Positions 15,230-24,194 of a DNA stretch of 64,000 nucleotides are shown here, piece by piece. The stretch is from Rhodococcus antarcticus (lineage in GTDB: Bacteria > Actinomycetota > Actinomycetes > Mycobacteriales > Mycobacteriaceae): positions 2,976,001 to 3,040,000 of the forward strand of contig NZ_CP110615.1 of assembly GCF_026153295.1 (NCBI RefSeq), read 5' to 3'. Within the stretch, counting starts at the first letter, position 1. Each line of letters opens with the position of its first letter. Both the position numbers and the translations under genes were made by a program. Under the pieces are notes generated by a model that worked only from the letters and a program-made list of their open reading frames with translations, was not told where the DNA came from and did no database searches.

Positions 15230-16723
15230 GTGACGAACCTCGCCCAGAACCTGACCGCCAGTGCCGAGCGCCAGCCCGACGGGGTGGCCGTGCGACTGGA
15301 CGACCTGGAGATCACCTACGCCGCGCTGGACGGCTCCACGGCGCACCTGGCCGGGCTGCTGCGCGCCAAGGGGGTCGAGCCGGACGACAAGGTCGCCATC
15401 TCGCTGCCCAACGTCCCGCCGTTCGCCGTCTGCTACTACGGCGCGCTGCGGGCCGGGGCCGTCGTCGTCCCGCTGAACCCGCTGCTCAAGGCCCGCGAGG
15501 TCGCCTACCACCTGTCCGACTCCGGGGCCAAGGTCCTCATCGCCTGGCACGACTTCGAGGACGCGGCCCGGGCCGGGGCCGAGGAGGCCGGGGCCGAGCT
15601 GGTGCTGGTGCGGCCCGAGGACTTCGCCGAGCTGGTGGGGGCGGCCGAGCCGTTCACCGAGGTCGTCGAGCGTGCCGACTCCGACACCGCCGTCATCCTC
15701 TACACCTCGGGCACCACCGGGAAGCCCAAGGGCGCCGAGCTCACCCACGCGAACCTGTCCTCCAACGCGCGGGTCGCCGCGGAGTCGCTGCTCGAGCTGG
15801 GCCCCGACGACGTCATCCTCGGGTCGCTGCCGCTGTTCCACGCCTTCGGCCAGACGTGCGCGCTGAACACGGCCGTGCTCTGCGGGGCCACCCTCACCCT
15901 GATCCCCCGCTTCGACCCGGCCAAGGCCCTCGAGGTGCTGCAGCGCGACGGCGTGACCGTCTTCGCCGGGGTGCCCACCATGTACGCCGCCCTGCTGCAC
16001 CACCCGGACGGCGAGAGCTTCGACCTCTCCAGCCTGCGCACCTGCATCTCCGGCGGGTCCGCGATGCCCGTCGAGGTCATGCGCGCGTTCGGCGAGAAGT
16101 TCGGCGCGACCGTGCTCGAGGGCTACGGCCTGTCGGAGACCTCACCGGTGGCCTCGTTCAACCTGCCGACCATGGAGCGCAAGCCCGGCTCGATCGGCGT
16201 GCCCGTCGACGGGGTGGAGATGAAGCTGCTCGACCCGGACGGTGCGGACGCCGCCGAGGGCGAGGACGGCGAGATCGCGATCAAGGGCGAGAACGTGATG
16301 AAGGGCTACTGGGGCAAGCCCGAGGCCACCGCGGAGGCCATCGTGGACGGCTGGTTCCGCAGCGGGGACATCGCCCGCAAGGACGACGACGGCTACTACT
16401 ACATCGTCGACCGCAAGAAGGACCTCATCATCCGCGGCGGGTACAACGTCTACCCCCGCGAGATCGAGGAGGTCATGTACGAGCACCCGGCCGTGGCCGA
16501 GGTGGCCGTCATCGGCATCCCGCACGAGAGCCTGGGCGAGGAGATCGGTGCGGCCGTGGCGCTCAAGGAGGGCCACTCGGTGACCGCCGAGGAGCTCATC
16601 GCACACGTCAAGCCCCTGGTGGCGGGGTACAAGTACCCGCGGATCGTGTGGTTCGTCGACGCGCTGCCCAAGGGGGCCACGGGCAAGATCCTCAAGCGCG
16701 AGATCAGCTCGCCGCAGCAGTAG
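15230..16723 (+). CDS. Long-chain fatty-acid/acyl-CoA synthetase (AMP-binding)
   Basis: Activates a carboxylic acid with ATP and CoA. The 497-residue enzyme shows the AMP-binding P-loop [11 protein letters not shown] (about 161-171), [37 protein letters not shown] and the catalytic lysine in [13 protein letters not shown] close to the C-terminus. The residues fit a medium/long-chain acyl-CoA ligase; the exact substrate cannot be read. Start is GTG 15230 with GAAGGAG eight bases before; a frame from 15173 runs through the promoter region (TAGTGT at 15167-15172). Confidence 0.9.
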   Translation: MTNLAQNLTASAERQPDGVAVRLDDLEITYAALDGSTAHLAGLLRAKGVEPDDKVAISLPNVPPFAVCYYGALRAGAVVVPLNPLLKAREVAYHLSDSGAKVLIAWHDFEDAARAGAEEAGAELVLVRPEDFAELVGAAEPFTEVVERADSDTAVILYTSGTTGKPKGAELTHANLSSNARVAAESLLELGPDDVILGSLPLFHAFGQTCALNTAVLCGATLTLIPRFDPAKALEVLQRDGVTVFAGVPTMYAALLHHPDGESFDLSSLRTCISGGSAMPVEVMRAFGEKFGATVLEGYGLSETSPVASFNLPTMERKPGSIGVPVDGVEMKLLDPDGADAAEGEDGEIAIKGENVMKGYWGKPEATAEAIVDGWFRSGDIARKDDDGYYYIVDRKKDLIIRGGYNVYPREIEEVMYEHPAVAEVAVIGIPHESLGEEIGAAVALKEGHSVTAEELIAHVKPLVAGYKYPRIVWFVDALPKGATGKILKREISSPQQ

Positions 16724-16734
16724 AGCCCCGTCCG

Positions 16735-16775
16735 ACCGGTGTCCGCGGGTGGGTGTCGCGCCCGCGGGCACCGGT
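16735..16775. terminator. 15-bp bidirectional hairpin terminator
   Basis: Arms 16735-16749 (ACCGGTGTCCGCGGG) and 16761-16775 pair over 15 positions with one T-G wobble and an 11-base loop. It lies between the ends of the convergent acyl-CoA synthetase and LytR_C genes. Confidence 0.75.
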
Positions 16776-16791
16776 ACGGCCTCCGACCGGT

Positions 16792-17412
16792 TCAGCCCGC
16801 GTAGTCCGCGGTGACGACGAGGACGACGCCGGCGGCCGCGCTCGGCAGACCGTCGAACCGGGGCTCGACCCGCGCACCGGTGTCCGCCGCGAGTGCGCGG
16901 GCAGCGGCCTCCTCGGCGGTGCCGGGACGGTAGTAGGCGGTGGTGGTGGGGACCAGGCCCGTGTAGTTGCCGACCTCGACCACCGTCCACCCCCGGCCGC
17001 GGACGTCCTCCGCCGCGCGGAGGGCCAGACCGCCCACGGTCGAGTTGTTGAGCACCACCACGTCCACGCTCGTGCGCGGGTCCGGTGCGACGGCCGCCGG
17101 TGGGACCGTCGTGGGCGCGAGGGTCGTCGGCGCCACGGTGGTCGTCGCCGCCACGGTGGTCGTGGTCGGGGCGTCGGTGGCCGGCGGTGTGGTGGTCCTG
17201 CCCGACGGCGCGGTGGTGGTGGTCGCGGTCGTCGGGGAGGGGCTCACCGAGGTGCTCGCGAAGGTGCTCCCGGAGGACGCGGCGGCCGTGGTGTCGTTGC
17301 TGGTCCCGGTGAGCACGCCGACGACGGCCAGCACGAGGGCCAGACCGACGAGGGTGACCCCCGCGATCCGCAGCGGCGACCGTCCGGGACCACCGGTCGC
17401 CGAGGTGCTCAT
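16792..17412 (-). CDS. Membrane protein with C-terminal LytR_C domain (Rv0431-like)
   Basis: 206 residues. One membrane helix ([20 protein letters not shown], about 16-35), a long Thr/Ser/Pro-rich spacer with repeated TTT motifs (about 50-110), then a LytR_C domain ([31 protein letters not shown], about 118-206). The domain points outside and in other proteins sits behind LytR-CpsA-Psr wall ligases; here it stands alone, as in the tuberculin-related Rv0431. ATG 17412 overlaps the DUF3263 stop (ATGA), so the two genes are coupled. Confidence 0.8.
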   Translation of the reverse strand: MSTSATGGPGRSPLRIAGVTLVGLALVLAVVGVLTGTSNDTTAAASSGSTFASTSVSPSPTTATTTTAPSGRTTTPPATDAPTTTTVAATTTVAPTTLAPTTVPPAAVAPDPRTSVDVVVLNNSTVGGLALRAAEDVRGRGWTVVEVGNYTGLVPTTTAYYRPGTAEEAAARALAADTGARVEPRFDGLPSAAAGVVLVVTADYAG

Positions 17413-17729
17413 CAGACGGTGAAGCCCAGCCGCCGGGCCGCGCGCTGCTTCTGCCGGCTGGCGCGGAGCCGGCGGAGGCGCTTGACCAGCATCGGGTCGG
17501 CCGCGAGGGCCTCCGGGGTGTCGACCAGCGCGTTGAGCACCTGGTAGTAGCGGGTGGCCGAGAGGTCGAAGAGCTCCTTGACCGCCTCCTCCTTGGCGCC
17601 TGCGTACTTCCACCACTGGCGCTCGAAGGCGAGGATCTCGTGCTCGCGGCGGCTGAGGCCGTCCGTGGGGGCCGGGTCGTCGACCCCCGGGCCGTCGACC
17701 TCCGGTGCGGGGGTCGCTGCGGCGTCCAT
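17412..17729 (-). CDS. DUF3263 protein (Rv0430-like)
   Basis: 105 residues of a small actinobacterial family of unknown function. Signature [20 protein letters not shown] (about 24-43), then [20 protein letters not shown], a helix-turn-helix-like arrangement, and a basic C-terminus ([19 protein letters not shown]). The residue pattern suggests nucleic-acid binding. Start ATG 17729 is preceded by GGGGAGGAG five bases away; the frame is open to 17807 without a better site. Divergent from def, as in M. tuberculosis. Confidence 0.85.
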   Translation of the reverse strand: MDAAATPAPEVDGPGVDDPAPTDGLSRREHEILAFERQWWKYAGAKEEAVKELFDLSATRYYQVLNALVDTPEALAADPMLVKRLRRLRASRQKQRAARRLGFTV

Positions 17730-17798
17730 CGCGCTCCTCCCCTGGCTCCTCGGAGACGGGCGTCCCCGGTGAATCACACGGCTGTCGTTCGATGGCCA

Positions 17799-17829
17799 TT
17801 GAACCACGTCGGAGCGACCTCGCTAGGCT
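17799..17829 (+). promoter_or_regulatory. def promoter, leaderless
   Basis: TTGAAC (17799-17804) and TAGGCT (17824-17829) are separated by 19 bases. The def GTG lies nine bases after the -10 box with no ribosome site, so transcription and translation start at about the same base. Confidence 0.6.
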
Positions 17830-17837
17830 CGCTCCCC

Positions 17838-18422
17838 GTGTCGATCCTCCCCGTCCGCATCGTCGGTGATCCCGTCCTGCACGCCCCCACCCGGTCCGTG
17901 GCGACCCTCGACGACGCGCTGCGCCTGCTGGTCCAGGACTTGTTCGACACCATGGACGCCGCTCACGGGGTGGGACTGGCGGCCAACCAGGTGGGTGTGG
18001 ACCTGCGGGTGTTCGTCTACGACTGCCCCGACGACGAGGACGACGACGGACGCACCCGGCGCCGGGGCGTGGTGGTGAACCCCGTGCTGGAGACCTCCGA
18101 GGTGCCCGAGGGCATGCCCGATGTCGACGAGACCGAGGAGGGCTGCCTCTCGGTGCCGGGAGAGGCCTTCCCCACCGGCCGGGCCGACTGGGCCCGGGTC
18201 ACCGGCACCGACGTCGACGGTGCCGTCGTGGACGTCGAGGGTCACGGGTTCTTCGCCCGCTGCCTGCAGCACGAGGTCGGCCACCTGGACGGGTTCACCT
18301 ACCTCGACCGGCTGGTGGGCCGGCACGCCCGGGCCGGCAGGAAGGCCGTCAAGCGCAACGGGTGGGGGGTTCCGGGGCTGAGCTGGCTGCCGGGCGAGGG
18401 CCCGGACCCGTTCGGCCACTGA
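17838..18422 (+). CDS. def: Peptide deformylase
   Basis: Removes the formyl group from the first methionine of new proteins. All three family motifs are present: [18 protein letters not shown] (metal-binding cysteine) and QHEVGHLDG (two metal-binding histidines, catalytic glutamate). 194 residues, with an acidic insert [15 protein letters not shown] before motif 2 and a basic C-terminal extension, both seen in mycobacterial Def. GTG 18838-type upstream frames are not supported; GTG 17838 is leaderless. The GNAT gene follows after one base. Confidence 0.96.
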   Translation: MSILPVRIVGDPVLHAPTRSVATLDDALRLLVQDLFDTMDAAHGVGLAANQVGVDLRVFVYDCPDDEDDDGRTRRRGVVVNPVLETSEVPEGMPDVDETEEGCLSVPGEAFPTGRADWARVTGTDVDGAVVDVEGHGFFARCLQHEVGHLDGFTYLDRLVGRHARAGRKAVKRNGWGVPGLSWLPGEGPDPFGH

Positions 18423-18423
18423 G

Positions 18424-19365
18424 GTGGTCGACGCCCGCCGTCCGAGCGGCGACCCCGTGGTGCCGCCAGCCCCCGGCGACCGGGTGGTGCTGCGGCACCG
18501 CCTGCCCGCCGGGTCCAGCCACCCGATGACCGACGTGCTCGGCCTGCTCGAGTCGGTGGACCCGGTGCGGGTGCGCGCTGCCGACGGGAGGGTGGTGCAG
18601 GTGGCCAGCGACGACGTCGTGGCGCTCAAGACCGTGCCCCCGCGGCCGGTGAGCACTCGGGCCGTCCGCGCCCTGGAGCACGCCGCCGCACTGGCCTGGC
18701 CCGGCAGCGAGCACGCGTGGCTGGAGAGCTGGCTGGTGCGCGCGGGGGGTGGCTTCACCGCCCGGGCCAACTCCTGTGCCCCCCTGGGGCCGGTGCCCGA
18801 GGACGGGGTGCAGCGGGTCCGCGCCTGGTACGCCGAGCGCGGGCTGCCCGCCCGGTTCACCCAGCCCGACCGCCTCGCCGTGGACCTGCCGGGCTGGCCG
18901 GTCATCGACCGCTCCCGGGTGCTGACGGCCCCGGTCGCCGACGTCGCCGGAGCCGAGGTGGACGTGCGGGACGAGCCCGACGACGAGTGGCTCGGCGCCT
19001 GCCGCCACCGCGGGAGGACGCTGCCGCCAGGGGCGGCGGGGGTGCTGCGGGCGGTGGTGGACGGGGAGCTGGGTTTTGCGCGCGTCACCCGTGGGTCCGA
19101 GGTGGTGGCCGTGGCCCGGGGCGCGGTGACCGCCGCGCCGGACGGCACCCCGTGGCTGGGGCTGACCGTCGTGGAGGTGGCGCCCCGCGCCCGCCGCCAG
19201 GGCCTCGGCGGGCGGATCTGCGCAGGTCTGGTCGCGTGGGGGGCCGAGCGGGGCGCGCAGGGTGCCTACCTGCAGGTGGCGGAGCCGAACACCCCGGCCC
19301 GCGCCCTCTGCGCAGCGGCGGGCTTCACCGACCACCACGGGTACGGCTACGCCCTGGAGCCCTGA
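18424..19365 (+). CDS. GNAT family N-acetyltransferase (Rv0428c-like)
   Basis: 313 residues. The N-terminal 70 residues are a small beta domain (PGDRVVLRHRLPAG, MTDVLGLLESVDPVRVRA) found in this actinobacterial family; the C-terminal half is the GNAT fold with WLGLTVVEVAPRARRQGLGG, where RRQGLGG is the acetyl-CoA pyrophosphate loop, and AYLQVAEPNTPARALCAAAG. It lies one base after def, an order conserved in mycobacteria, which hints at a role linked to N-terminal protein processing, but no substrate is known. Confidence 0.85.
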   Translation: MVDARRPSGDPVVPPAPGDRVVLRHRLPAGSSHPMTDVLGLLESVDPVRVRAADGRVVQVASDDVVALKTVPPRPVSTRAVRALEHAAALAWPGSEHAWLESWLVRAGGGFTARANSCAPLGPVPEDGVQRVRAWYAERGLPARFTQPDRLAVDLPGWPVIDRSRVLTAPVADVAGAEVDVRDEPDDEWLGACRHRGRTLPPGAAGVLRAVVDGELGFARVTRGSEVVAVARGAVTAAPDGTPWLGLTVVEVAPRARRQGLGGRICAGLVAWGAERGAQGAYLQVAEPNTPARALCAAAGFTDHHGYGYALEP

Positions 19366-19427
19366 GGCCGCCCGGTGCCGTCGCGCGTCCTCGGGGACCC
19401 GGGTGCCGTCCGGTCAGCAGGCTCTGA

Positions 19428-19570
19428 GATCGGGGCGCGGAACGCGGGTACGACGTGCGGTTGGCGCCCCGATCGCCTCCTCGCCCGGCGGACGCCGACG
19501 CGGATCCGCCGATCAGGAGACGGGATCGGGGTGTGGTGCGCACGCACGACGTGCGGACCGCGCCCGGATC
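19428..19570. repeat. Two diverged palindromic units in a 317-bp intergenic region
   Basis: The gap 19366-19682 between GNAT and the PBP has no gene. Unit 1 (19428-19474) has perfect 11-bp arms (GATCGGGGCGC / its complement at 19464-19474). Unit 2 (19524-19570) keeps the same plan (GATCGGGG..., ACGACGTGCGG in the middle, ...GGATC) with imperfect arms. The core ACGACGTGCGG is identical in both; units start 96 bases apart. Confidence 0.7.
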
Positions 19571-19682
19571 TCCGAGCGTCACGAACGGTCGTCCCCGCCG
19601 AGTCGACAGTCGGGCCCCCGAAACCTGCCGGGAGCCCGAGCCCGCGTCGCGGCCCGCCCACCTCGCGTCGGCCGGGGTCGGA

Positions 19683-21812
19683 TCAGGGCTGGCCGAACGC
19701 CCCGTTCCCCGTCGCGTACCGGGGAGCGAGCACCGGTGCCGTCACCGCCCCGAGTCCGCCCACCACCGGGGACACCGCGTCGAACCAGCTGCGGGCCGGC
19801 TCGGCCCCGCCGGTCAGGTCGGCGGTGGCGGAGGGGCAGTGCCGCAGGGGGGAGGTGCACATGCTCCGCGGGCTGCCGGAGTCGTCGAAGATGATGTCGG
19901 CCCCGGCCACGGTGTTGGTGAACCCGAGGAACGCGTCGGACTTCTCGGCGTTGGTGGTACCCGTCTTGGACGACAGGGGCAGCGTCCAGCCGACGGTCTT
20001 CGCCGCACCGGCCGCGGTGCCGCTGACCGGGTCGTGGCTCAGGCCGTTGGCGAGGCTGCTCGCCAGGTCCGGGTCCACCACCCGCTCGCAGGCCTGCTGG
20101 TTCACCGTGACGGCGGCACCGGTGGAGTCGGTGACCCCGTCGACGGGGGTGGGCGGGCACCACGTGCCCCCGGAGGCGAGCGTCGCCCCCACGTTGGACA
20201 GCTCCACCGGGTTCACCGGGGTGACGCCGAGGGTGAAGGACGCCTGGTTGCCGTTCTTGAAGGTGTCGGCGATGGACGTGGTCCGGCCCGGCTGGACGAC
20301 CCCGTAGGACCGCATGCCGAGCTTGACGGCCATGTCGACCGTCGGCGCCACGCCGACCTCGCTGATGAGCTTGACGAACGCGGTGTTGGGCGACTGCGCC
20401 AGCGCGTCCCACACCGGGTACGACGTCTTGTAGTGCGAGCTGTAGTTCTGGACGCAGTAGGTCTTGGCCGGGCACCCGGGGCTGCCCGCGCTGTCCCCGA
20501 AGCCCTTCAGCTGGAGCTGGGCCGGGGTGTCGAGCACGTCGTTGATGCCGAGCCCCTTCTCCATCGCCGCGGCCGTGGTGAAGATCTTGAACACCGACCC
20601 CGCGCCATCACCCTCCAGTGAGTACGGCTGGCCGAGCACGGTCTCGTGCCGGGCGGCGTCGAGGCCGTAGGTGCGGCTGCTCGCCATGGCCAGCACCTTG
20701 TGCGCCGTGGTGCCGGGCTGCACCACGTCCAGGACGTTCGCGATGCCGTCGAGATCGGCCGGGGCCTGCCTGACCAGCCCGGCCTTCGTCGAGGCCTGCA
20801 CCGTCGGGTCGAGGGTGGTGTGGATGGTGAGCCCGCCGGTGTCCACCTGCTGCTGGCTGATCCCGGCCGTGGCCAGGTACTGCAGGGCGTAGTCGCAGAA
20901 GAACCCGTTGTCCCCGGCACCGATGCAGCCGTTGGACGGCGAGGCGGCCTCGGCCAGCACCCCGAGCGGGGTCGCCTTGGCGGCATCGGCGTCGGACGGG
21001 GGAATCACTCCGTTGGCGGCCATGGTGTCCAGCACGGTGTTGCGGCGCTCGGTGACGCCCTGCACGTTGGTGTAGGGGTTCAGCGCGGAGCTGGACTGCA
21101 CCATCCCGGCGAGCATGGCCGACTGGGGGACGGTGAGGTCGACGGCGTTGATGCCGAAGTACGTCTGCGCCGCGGCCTGGATGCCGTACGCGCCGTTGCC
21201 GAAGGGCACCAGGTTCAGGTACCGCGTCAGGATCTCGTCCTTGCCCAGCTTCTGGTCGAGGGTGAGCGCCACCCGGACGTCCCGGATCTTGCGGGCCGCG
21301 GTGTCGGCCGTGGCGGCGCTCTGCTCGGCGCTCGTGGTGGCCAGCACCAGCAGCTCGTAGTTCTTCACGTACTGCTGGGTGATCGTCGAGGCACCCTGCT
21401 GCGTGGAGCCGGCCGTCGCGTTCGTCACCGCGGCCCGGAGCGTCCCGCGCCAGTCGACCCCGTCGTTGGAGTAGAAGCGCTTGTCCTCGATGGAGACGAC
21501 GGCGAGCTTCATGGCCCGCGAGATCTTGTCGCTGGCGACCTCGGTCCGTCGCTGGTCGCCCCAGAAGTAGGCGATGGGCTTGCCGGTGGAGTCGAGCATC
21601 GTGCTCGTCTGCGCGACCGTGCCGGTCTGCAGGTCGGTCGAGACGCTGTCCACGCTGGCGCTCACGGTCGTCGTCACCAGCCCCAACCCACCGACGACGG
21701 GGAACAGCACCCCCGCGACGAGGGCACCCGCCAGCACGCACGTCCCGCCGAGCCAGGCCAAGGTCCTCAGTCGTCGCACGGGATCCACGGTAGCGGCGAA
21801 CGGGGGCTTCAC
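19683..21812 (-). CDS. ponA2: Class A penicillin-binding protein, PonA2 type
   Basis: Bifunctional peptidoglycan synthase. One N-terminal membrane anchor (LAWLGGTCVLAGALVAGVLF). The glycosyltransferase 51 domain shows AVVSIEDKRFYSNDGVDWRG, STITQQYVKN and RYLNLVPFGNGAYGIQAAAQ; the transpeptidase domain shows SVFK (acyl-serine, in GAGSVFKIFTTAAAM), SPN in QSPNTAFVKLI and KTGT in SSKTGTT. The sequence tracks mycobacterial PonA2 closely, including GCIGAGDNGFFCDYALQYL, but it stops soon after WFDAVSPVVGG and lacks the C-terminal PASTA domain and proline tail of PonA2. The start is uncertain: the frame is open to a TTG at 21848; I chose GTG 21812, and GTG 21788 is possible. Confidence 0.92.
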   Translation of the reverse strand: MKPPFAATVDPVRRLRTLAWLGGTCVLAGALVAGVLFPVVGGLGLVTTTVSASVDSVSTDLQTGTVAQTSTMLDSTGKPIAYFWGDQRRTEVASDKISRAMKLAVVSIEDKRFYSNDGVDWRGTLRAAVTNATAGSTQQGASTITQQYVKNYELLVLATTSAEQSAATADTAARKIRDVRVALTLDQKLGKDEILTRYLNLVPFGNGAYGIQAAAQTYFGINAVDLTVPQSAMLAGMVQSSSALNPYTNVQGVTERRNTVLDTMAANGVIPPSDADAAKATPLGVLAEAASPSNGCIGAGDNGFFCDYALQYLATAGISQQQVDTGGLTIHTTLDPTVQASTKAGLVRQAPADLDGIANVLDVVQPGTTAHKVLAMASSRTYGLDAARHETVLGQPYSLEGDGAGSVFKIFTTAAAMEKGLGINDVLDTPAQLQLKGFGDSAGSPGCPAKTYCVQNYSSHYKTSYPVWDALAQSPNTAFVKLISEVGVAPTVDMAVKLGMRSYGVVQPGRTTSIADTFKNGNQASFTLGVTPVNPVELSNVGATLASGGTWCPPTPVDGVTDSTGAAVTVNQQACERVVDPDLASSLANGLSHDPVSGTAAGAAKTVGWTLPLSSKTGTTNAEKSDAFLGFTNTVAGADIIFDDSGSPRSMCTSPLRHCPSATADLTGGAEPARSWFDAVSPVVGGLGAVTAPVLAPRYATGNGAFGQP

Positions 21813-21857
21813 ACCGACCCTTGGAGGACGAAACGGGCAGCAGCACAAGAGTTTCGG

Positions 21858-22316
21858 TCATGGACCCCCGGCTTGATCCCCTGCCGGCCTGGTGCTGAGC
21901 ACGGCCTCCAGGGCTGCCAGGCCGTCCAGCAGGCCCCGGCGCTGCCCGGGGTCGAGCCCGGCGAGCGCGGCGTCGAGCTCGCGCACCCGGGCCGAGGTGA
22001 CGCCCGTCACGAGCTCGCGTCCCGCCGGGGTCGCCACGAGCAGCGTCGCCCGCCCGTCGCCCGGATCGGCCTCGCGGACCACGTGGCCGCCCAGCTCGAG
22101 CGACGCCACGATCCTCGACATGGTCGGTGGGGCCACCTGTTCGCGCGCGGCCAGCTCCCCCTGTCGCAGCCGACCGCCACGCACGAGCGTCGCCAGGGCC
22201 GAGGTGGCACCAGGACTGAGCTCGCCGGGGGCGGCGGACCGGCGCAGCAGCCGGCTGAGCCGACCGAGCCGCAGGTTCAGCTCCGCCGCCGCTGTCACCG
22301 TCGCCGGCTCGTTCAC
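21858..22316 (-). CDS. MarR family transcriptional regulator
   Basis: 152 residues with a MarR winged helix: LNLRLGRLSRLLRR, LSPGATSALATLVRGGRLRQ, the recognition helix region AAREQVAPPTMSRIVASLEL and the wing VVREADPGDGRATLLVATPAG. GTG 22316 lies three bases after the MFS stop, so exporter and regulator are one operon. It most likely represses that operon through the palindrome at 24114-24133. Confidence 0.9.
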   Translation of the reverse strand: MNEPATVTAAAELNLRLGRLSRLLRRSAAPGELSPGATSALATLVRGGRLRQGELAAREQVAPPTMSRIVASLELGGHVVREADPGDGRATLLVATPAGRELVTGVTSARVRELDAALAGLDPGQRRGLLDGLAALEAVLSTRPAGDQAGGP

Positions 22317-22319
22317 CGC

Positions 22320-24086
22320 TCAGCCCTTCGCCGTCGCGCGCGCGGGGGTCGGCGCGGTGCCGGGGTGGACGTAGCGTCCGCCCGCCAGGGCCGAGGCCAC
22401 CGCACCGACGACCATCATGACCGCGGCCGCGACGAAGACGACGACCAGACCGGAGTGGAACGGACCGGAGATGAGCTGCGGGAAGAAGCTCTGGCCGGTC
22501 AGCACGTCGGCGTTCACGCCGGGCTGCTGCAGGGCGCCGGTGGGGCCGAGCAGCTCGCTGATGGGGTTGAAGCCGAGGAAGGCCGAGAACAGCGTGCCCA
22601 CCGGAGGCTGGGCGGCGACCTGTCCGGCGACGTCGGCGGAGATGCCCTGGGCCTGCAGCCCCGAGCTGAGCGCCCCGGGCAGCGTGGTGGCCAGGCCCGC
22701 GACCATCAGGGAGAAGAACACCCCGATGCTCAACGCCGAGCCCGCGTTGAAGAACGTGCCGCGCATCCCCGAGGCCACGCCGCGCTGGTTGGCGGGGACG
22801 CTGGACATGATGGCGGCGGCGTTGGGCGAGCTGAACAGGCCCGAGCCCACCCCGTTCAGCGCGATGAGCAGTGCGAACAGCCAGTACGGGAAGTCGACCG
22901 GGATGGTCAGCAGCAGCACGAACGTCAGCGCGACGAGCGCGAGCCCGCCGGTGGCGAACGGTCGTGCGCCGTGGCGGTCGGACAGCGCACCCGAGAGCGG
23001 GCCGGCGACGAGGAACCCGACGGTCAGCGGCAGCAGGTAGATGCCGGCCCACAGCGGCGTCGTCTCGAAGCTGAATCCGTGCAGCGGCAGCCAGATGCCC
23101 TGCAACCAGATGATGAGCATGAACTGCAGCCCACCCCGGCCGACGGAGGCCGTGAAACCGGCCAGGTTGCCGAGGCCGAAGGCCCGGTTGCGGAACAGCG
23201 CCAGGTGGAACATCGGGTCGCTCACCCGGGACTCGACGACGCAGAACGCGACCAGCAGCGCGAGCCCGCCGATGATGCCGGTGAGCACCCACGGGTTGGT
23301 CCAGCCGGTGGGGTGGCCGCCGTAGGGCTGGATTCCGTACGTGATGCCGGCGAGCAGGGCCGTGAGCCCCACCGCGAAGCTGAGGTTGCCGGGCCAGTCG
23401 ATCTTTCCCGGGCTCCGCTCACCGAGCTCGTGCAGCGAGCGGTAGGACCACACGGTGCCGAGGATGCCCAGCGGCACGCTGACCCAGAAGATCGCGCGCC
23501 AGTCCCACTCGCTGAGCACTCCACCGATGACGAGGCCGAGGAACGACCCGGCGATCGCGGCCACCTGGTTGATGCCCAGCGCCCGACCACGCTGCTCGGC
23601 CGGGAAGGCGTCGGTGAGGATCGCCGTCGAGCTGGCGAACAGCATCGCTCCGCCGACGCCCTGCACCACGCGCCACAGGATGATCCAGAGCGCACCCCCA
23701 CCACCGGCCATCGGGTCGACGCTGAGCGCGACCGACGCGACGGTGAAGACCACGAAGCCGATGTTGTAGATCTTCACCCTGCCGAACATGTCGCCCAGGC
23801 GGCCCAGGGTCACCACGAGGACGGCGTTGACCAGCAGGTATCCCATGATCATCCACAGCAGGTAGCTGACGTTCCCCGCCGCCAGGGGGTCGAGGCCGAT
23901 GCCCCGGAAGATCGCCGGCAGCGAGATGAGCACGATCGAGGAGTTGATGGTGCTCATGAGCACGCCGAGCGTGGTGTTGGTGAGGACGACCCACTTGTAG
24001 CGCGGGTGGTCCCGGTCCACGCGCATCCGGCGACCGCGGGTGGTGGTCGCCGCGGGAGCGGGTGCGACGGGGGTTTCGGTGGACAC
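22320..24086 (-). CDS. MFS drug exporter, DHA2 (14-helix) family
   Basis: 588-residue major facilitator of the drug:H+ antiporter 2 type. It has TTLGVLMSTINSSIVLISLP in helix 1 (motif D1-like), LGRLGDMFGRVKIYNIGF (motif A) and GINQVAAIAGSFLGLVIGGV (motif C, the antiporter motif), with about 14 hydrophobic segments. GTG 24086 has a perfect AGGAGG four bases upstream; the open frame to 26090 is read-through. With the MarR gene behind it and the operator in front it forms a classical inducible efflux unit; the drug or metabolite is unknown. Confidence 0.92.
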   Translation of the reverse strand: MSTETPVAPAPAATTTRGRRMRVDRDHPRYKWVVLTNTTLGVLMSTINSSIVLISLPAIFRGIGLDPLAAGNVSYLLWMIMGYLLVNAVLVVTLGRLGDMFGRVKIYNIGFVVFTVASVALSVDPMAGGGGALWIILWRVVQGVGGAMLFASSTAILTDAFPAEQRGRALGINQVAAIAGSFLGLVIGGVLSEWDWRAIFWVSVPLGILGTVWSYRSLHELGERSPGKIDWPGNLSFAVGLTALLAGITYGIQPYGGHPTGWTNPWVLTGIIGGLALLVAFCVVESRVSDPMFHLALFRNRAFGLGNLAGFTASVGRGGLQFMLIIWLQGIWLPLHGFSFETTPLWAGIYLLPLTVGFLVAGPLSGALSDRHGARPFATGGLALVALTFVLLLTIPVDFPYWLFALLIALNGVGSGLFSSPNAAAIMSSVPANQRGVASGMRGTFFNAGSALSIGVFFSLMVAGLATTLPGALSSGLQAQGISADVAGQVAAQPPVGTLFSAFLGFNPISELLGPTGALQQPGVNADVLTGQSFFPQLISGPFHSGLVVVFVAAAVMMVVGAVASALAGGRYVHPGTAPTPARATAKG

Positions 24087-24113
24087 GGGGCCTCCTCGGT
24101 GACGTCCGGAGGC

Positions 24114-24133
24114 TAGTTGTGTGCAGGCAACTA
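24114..24133. promoter_or_regulatory. Probable MarR operator
   Basis: TAGTTG (24114-24119) and CAACTA (24128-24133) are perfect inverted repeats around TGTGCAGG, 28 bases upstream of the MFS start. TAGTTG/CAACTA-type palindromes are common MarR sites. It could also affect the divergent thiD-like gene at 24195. Confidence 0.7.
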
Positions 24134-24194
24134 AACAACACGGGGCGAGGTGTGCCCTGCGGCACGGGGCCCGGTCCGGGCAGAGTGGCCGTCC

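Noticed and set aside
13067-16003. Long minus-strand frame across apbE, the DUF1707 gene and the acyl-CoA synthetase
   Set aside because: Shadow of three well-supported plus-strand genes; composition is that of a reverse frame.
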